Of a stretch of 6,812 nt of DNA, positions 5,226 through 6,812 are shown in pieces. The notes beneath the pieces were generated by a model that made no database searches, had not been told where the DNA came from, and saw only the letters and a list, made by a program, of their open reading frames with translations. The DNA comes from Methanobacteriota archaeon (GTDB taxonomy: Archaea; Altiarchaeota; Altiarchaeia; IMC4; QMZM01). The position numbers and the translations under genes are program-made. The stretch lies in NCBI GenBank assembly GCA_021731385.1, contig JAKFXM010000077.1, positions 1-6,812 of the forward strand. Reading direction: 5' to 3'. Position 1 is the stretch's first letter, and each line of letters begins with the position of its first letter.

Positions 5226-6617
5226 ATGACCGATATCGTAATAAAAAATTCTAAACTTGTTCTATCTGACAAAATTTTTAAGGGAGGTATTGTAATCAAG
5301 GGCGGTAAGATAACAGATATAAAGAGGGATAGTGAACTTCCCTCAGGAAAAGCCCTAAATGCCATGGGGAATTACATTATTCCGGGGCTTATAGATGTGC
5401 ATGTTCATCTCAGGGAACCGGGGGCATGTTCGAAGGAGGACTGGTCTACGGGTTCAATGGCTGCTGCCGCAGGCGGGGTTACTACTGTTCTTGACATGCC
5501 AAATAACCGGCCCTCCACAACAACAACGGAATTGCTTGAAAAGAAAAGGAGGATCGCGGAATCAAAATCTATTGTGGATTACGGCTTTCACTTTGGGGCA
5601 TCTATGGACAATATCGGGGAATTGAAAAAGATTAAGGATATTGCATCTGTGAAATTCTATATGAGTTCAACCACAGGAAATCTGCTGATAGGAAATTATG
5701 ATGTATTTCTTGAGGAATTGAGGGTTCTTGCCGGTAGGAATTTATTGTCTACTGTGCATGCAGAAGATAATAAGATGGTGGAATACTGGACAGATAAATT
5801 AATGAAAACTGGAAGAACGGACCCCATGGTATATGCAGAATCAAGACCGGAGGTATGTGCTGTTGAGGCTGCCGGTAAGGCCATATCACTTTCCCGGGTT
5901 GCAGGGGCAAGATTGCATCTCTGCCACATAAGCACAAAAAAAGAGGTTGAACTTTTGGAAATAAATAAAAAAATTTTGCTTCGCAAAATTTTAACTCGTA
6001 ATACTTCGTATCACGATAAAAATATTCAGCCCTTAACTGCAGAAGCTACGCCTCATCACCTGTTTCTCACAAAAAGGGATATGAAAAAACTGGGGAATTT
6101 TGCCAAGACCAACCCCCCGTTAAGGTCAAGGAGGGATCAAAATGCCCTGTGGGAGGGAATTCGAGATGGTATTATCGATATAATAGCAACAGACCATGCG
6201 CCTCATCTTCCCGAATCAAAGAAGATTGATGTTTGGAATTCCTCTGCAGGTGTTCCTGGACTTGAAACAATGCTTCCACTGCTTCTAAATGAGGTTAACA
6301 ATGGTAATCTAAGAATTAACAAACTGGTTCATCTTACATCAGAAAACCCCGCAAGAATTTTTGGAATAAACAACAAGGGAAAAATTGAAAGAGGTTATGA
6401 TGCGGATTTGGTGATAATTGATTTGAAGAAGGAAACTGAAATAAGGAATGAAAAATTGTTTACAAAATGCAGATGGAGCCCTTTCAACGGATGGAGACTC
6501 AGGGGGTCTGTTTTGAAGACGATTGTCAGGGGCAATGTAGTTTTCGATGAGGGAAATATAAACAGGATAAAGGGCAGTGAAATTCAATACAAAGCCTTCT
6601 CAAACAACTCAGGGTAA
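5226..6617 (+). CDS. pyrC: Dihydroorotase with an in-frame palindromic-element insertion
   Basis: PyrC cyclises N-carbamoyl-L-aspartate to dihydroorotate, the third step of pyrimidine synthesis. The 463 residues form an amidohydrolase barrel of class I type: metal ligands H59 and H61 in DVHVHLREPG, MPNNRP (91-96), VKFYMSSTTG (142-151) with K143 or an adjacent residue at the bridging-ligand region, H178 in HAEDN, H234 in HIST, TAEATPHH (271-278), NPPLR (296-300) and catalytic D323 in ATDHAPH. The composite end PFNGW, VRGNVVF is typical. The ATG at 5226 is chosen because MTDIVIKNSKLV is the family's start and the promoter lies upstream; the frame is open further up to 5064, but that part overlaps ssb and the promoters. 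Residues 249-264 are an extra segment absent from usual family spacing and encoded by two hairpins. All motifs on both sides are intact, so an active enzyme is likely. The stop TAA is also part of the array that follows. Confidence 0.95.
   Translation: MTDIVIKNSKLVLSDKIFKGGIVIKGGKITDIKRDSELPSGKALNAMGNYIIPGLIDVHVHLREPGACSKEDWSTGSMAAAAGGVTTVLDMPNNRPSTTTTELLEKKRRIAESKSIVDYGFHFGASMDNIGELKKIKDIASVKFYMSSTTGNLLIGNYDVFLEELRVLAGRNLLSTVHAEDNKMVEYWTDKLMKTGRTDPMVYAESRPEVCAVEAAGKAISLSRVAGARLHLCHISTKKEVELLEINKKILLRKILTRNTSYHDKNIQPLTAEATPHHLFLTKRDMKKLGNFAKTNPPLRSRRDQNALWEGIRDGIIDIIATDHAPHLPESKKIDVWNSSAGVPGLETMLPLLLNEVNNGNLRINKLVHLTSENPARIFGINNKGKIERGYDADLVIIDLKKETEIRNEKLFTKCRWSPFNGWRLRGSVLKTIVRGNVVFDEGNINRIKGSEIQYKAFSNNSG
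5970..6016 (+). repeat. Single A-B double-hairpin unit inside pyrC
   Basis: First stem: arm AAAATTTTGC (5970-5979), loop TTC, perfect complementary arm to 5992. Linker AAC (5993-5995). Second stem: arm TCGTAATAC (5996-6004), loop TTC, arm GTATCACGA (6008-6016), one A-C mismatch. TAAAAAT follows, like the TAATATG linker elsewhere. Order and spacing equal one unit of the array after pyrC, in the same orientation. It is read in frame as residues 249-264 (KILLRKILTRNTSYHD). In dihydroorotases about 10-11 residues normally separate the VELL-type helix from TAE; here there are 26. The site is the loop after the H234 strand's helix, away from the active site. Confidence 0.8.
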
Positions 6618-6812
6618 TATGAATTCAATAGAATTTCGTATAATATGATTTTACTAAAGTAAAATCATAGCTTCGACACCAATGGTGTCGAATAATATGA
6701 TTTTGCAAAGCAAAATCATAGCTTCGACAGCAAAGCTTTCGGATAATATGAATTTGCAAAGCAAATTCATAGATCCGAAATTCAAGAGAATTTCGGATAA
6801 TATGATTTTACT
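6617..6812 (+). repeat. Tandem double-hairpin array after pyrC, continuing past the window
   Basis: Hairpins in order: 6617-6641 (one bulge, loop AATA), 6644-6669 (perfect, loop TAAA), 6672-6692 (CGACACC arm, loop AAT), 6696-6720 (perfect 11 bp, loop AAA), 6723-6743 (one mismatch, one G-T), 6747-6771 (perfect 11 bp, loop AAA), 6773-6798 (perfect 11 bp, loop AAGA), then the left half of another at 6801-6812. A-type stems (TATGA[A/T]TTTRC arm) recur at 6645, 6697, 6748 and 6802, a period of 51-54 bp, alternating with B-type stems. Linkers are AGC or AGA after A, and (A)TAA before A. The first hairpin could help end pyrC transcription, but no long T-tract follows any of them. No open gene is seen here. 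Confidence 0.9.
6626..6655 (+). repeat. Higher-order direct repeat, copy 1 (copy 2 at 6783-6812)
   Basis: The 30 bases here match 6783-6812 with two differences (T/G at 6629 against 6786, and T/G at 6639 against 6796). The offset of 157 bp is three basic units. Copy 2 runs into the window edge, so the array may be made of larger duplicated blocks. Confidence 0.85.

Noticed and set aside
6617..6720. Intrinsic (rho-independent type) terminator after pyrC
   Set aside because: Stems are AT-rich and followed by TAATATG rather than a T-run, and archaeal termination depends mainly on T-tracts. A weak effect is possible but not supported as a feature.
6617..6812. CRISPR array
   Set aside because: The repetition is of whole hairpins with short fixed linkers. 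There are no identical 24-37 bp repeats separated by unique spacers, and no cas genes are nearby.

Overview
The window is from an archaeon, with moderately to strongly AT-rich DNA. The evidence is the small subunit DP1 of the archaea-specific replicative polymerase PolD, a Sulfolobus-type OB-fold single-stranded DNA-binding protein, TATA boxes at archaeal spacing, and GTG/TTG starts. PolD argues against Sulfolobales and their close relatives. The sequence does not fix the lineage further; a euryarchaeal or DPANN-type archaeon would fit.

Layout. At 1-966 (+) is the 3' part of an N6-adenine DNA methyltransferase gene. It runs tail-to-tail, with an 11-nt overlap, into a minus-strand gene (956-1612) that is probably its restriction endonuclease; this end is visibly more AT-rich than the rest. 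A tight minus-strand operon follows, read right to left: serA (phosphoglycerate dehydrogenase, 3452-4366), the PolD small subunit (1849-3450) and a small zinc-ribbon protein (1664-1852). Its three genes are separated by one base or overlap. A 236-bp gap upstream of serA holds a run of stem-loops. Beyond it lies ssb (4603-5112, minus), which diverges from pyrC (dihydroorotase, 5226-6617, plus) across a 113-bp promoter region. From the pyrC stop codon to the window end runs a second, tandem stem-loop array.

Functionally, DP1, SSB and probably the zinc-ribbon protein serve DNA replication or repair, SerA starts serine synthesis, PyrC makes dihydroorotate for pyrimidines, and the left edge is a DNA modification/restriction pair.

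The most unusual signal is a family of paired palindromes, alternating A and B hairpins with short conserved linkers and a period of about 52 bp. It occurs at three places: the serA leader, the array after pyrC, and one A-B unit lying in frame inside the pyrC coding sequence, where it adds about 16 residues. Stem sequences differ between copies but the differences are compensated by matching changes in the opposite arm, linkers are conserved, and loops vary (AAA, TTT, TTC). This looks like a small mobile double-hairpin element able to land inside protein genes, comparable in form to Rickettsia palindromic elements or fungal mitochondrial double-hairpin elements. I do not recognise it as a described archaeal family.
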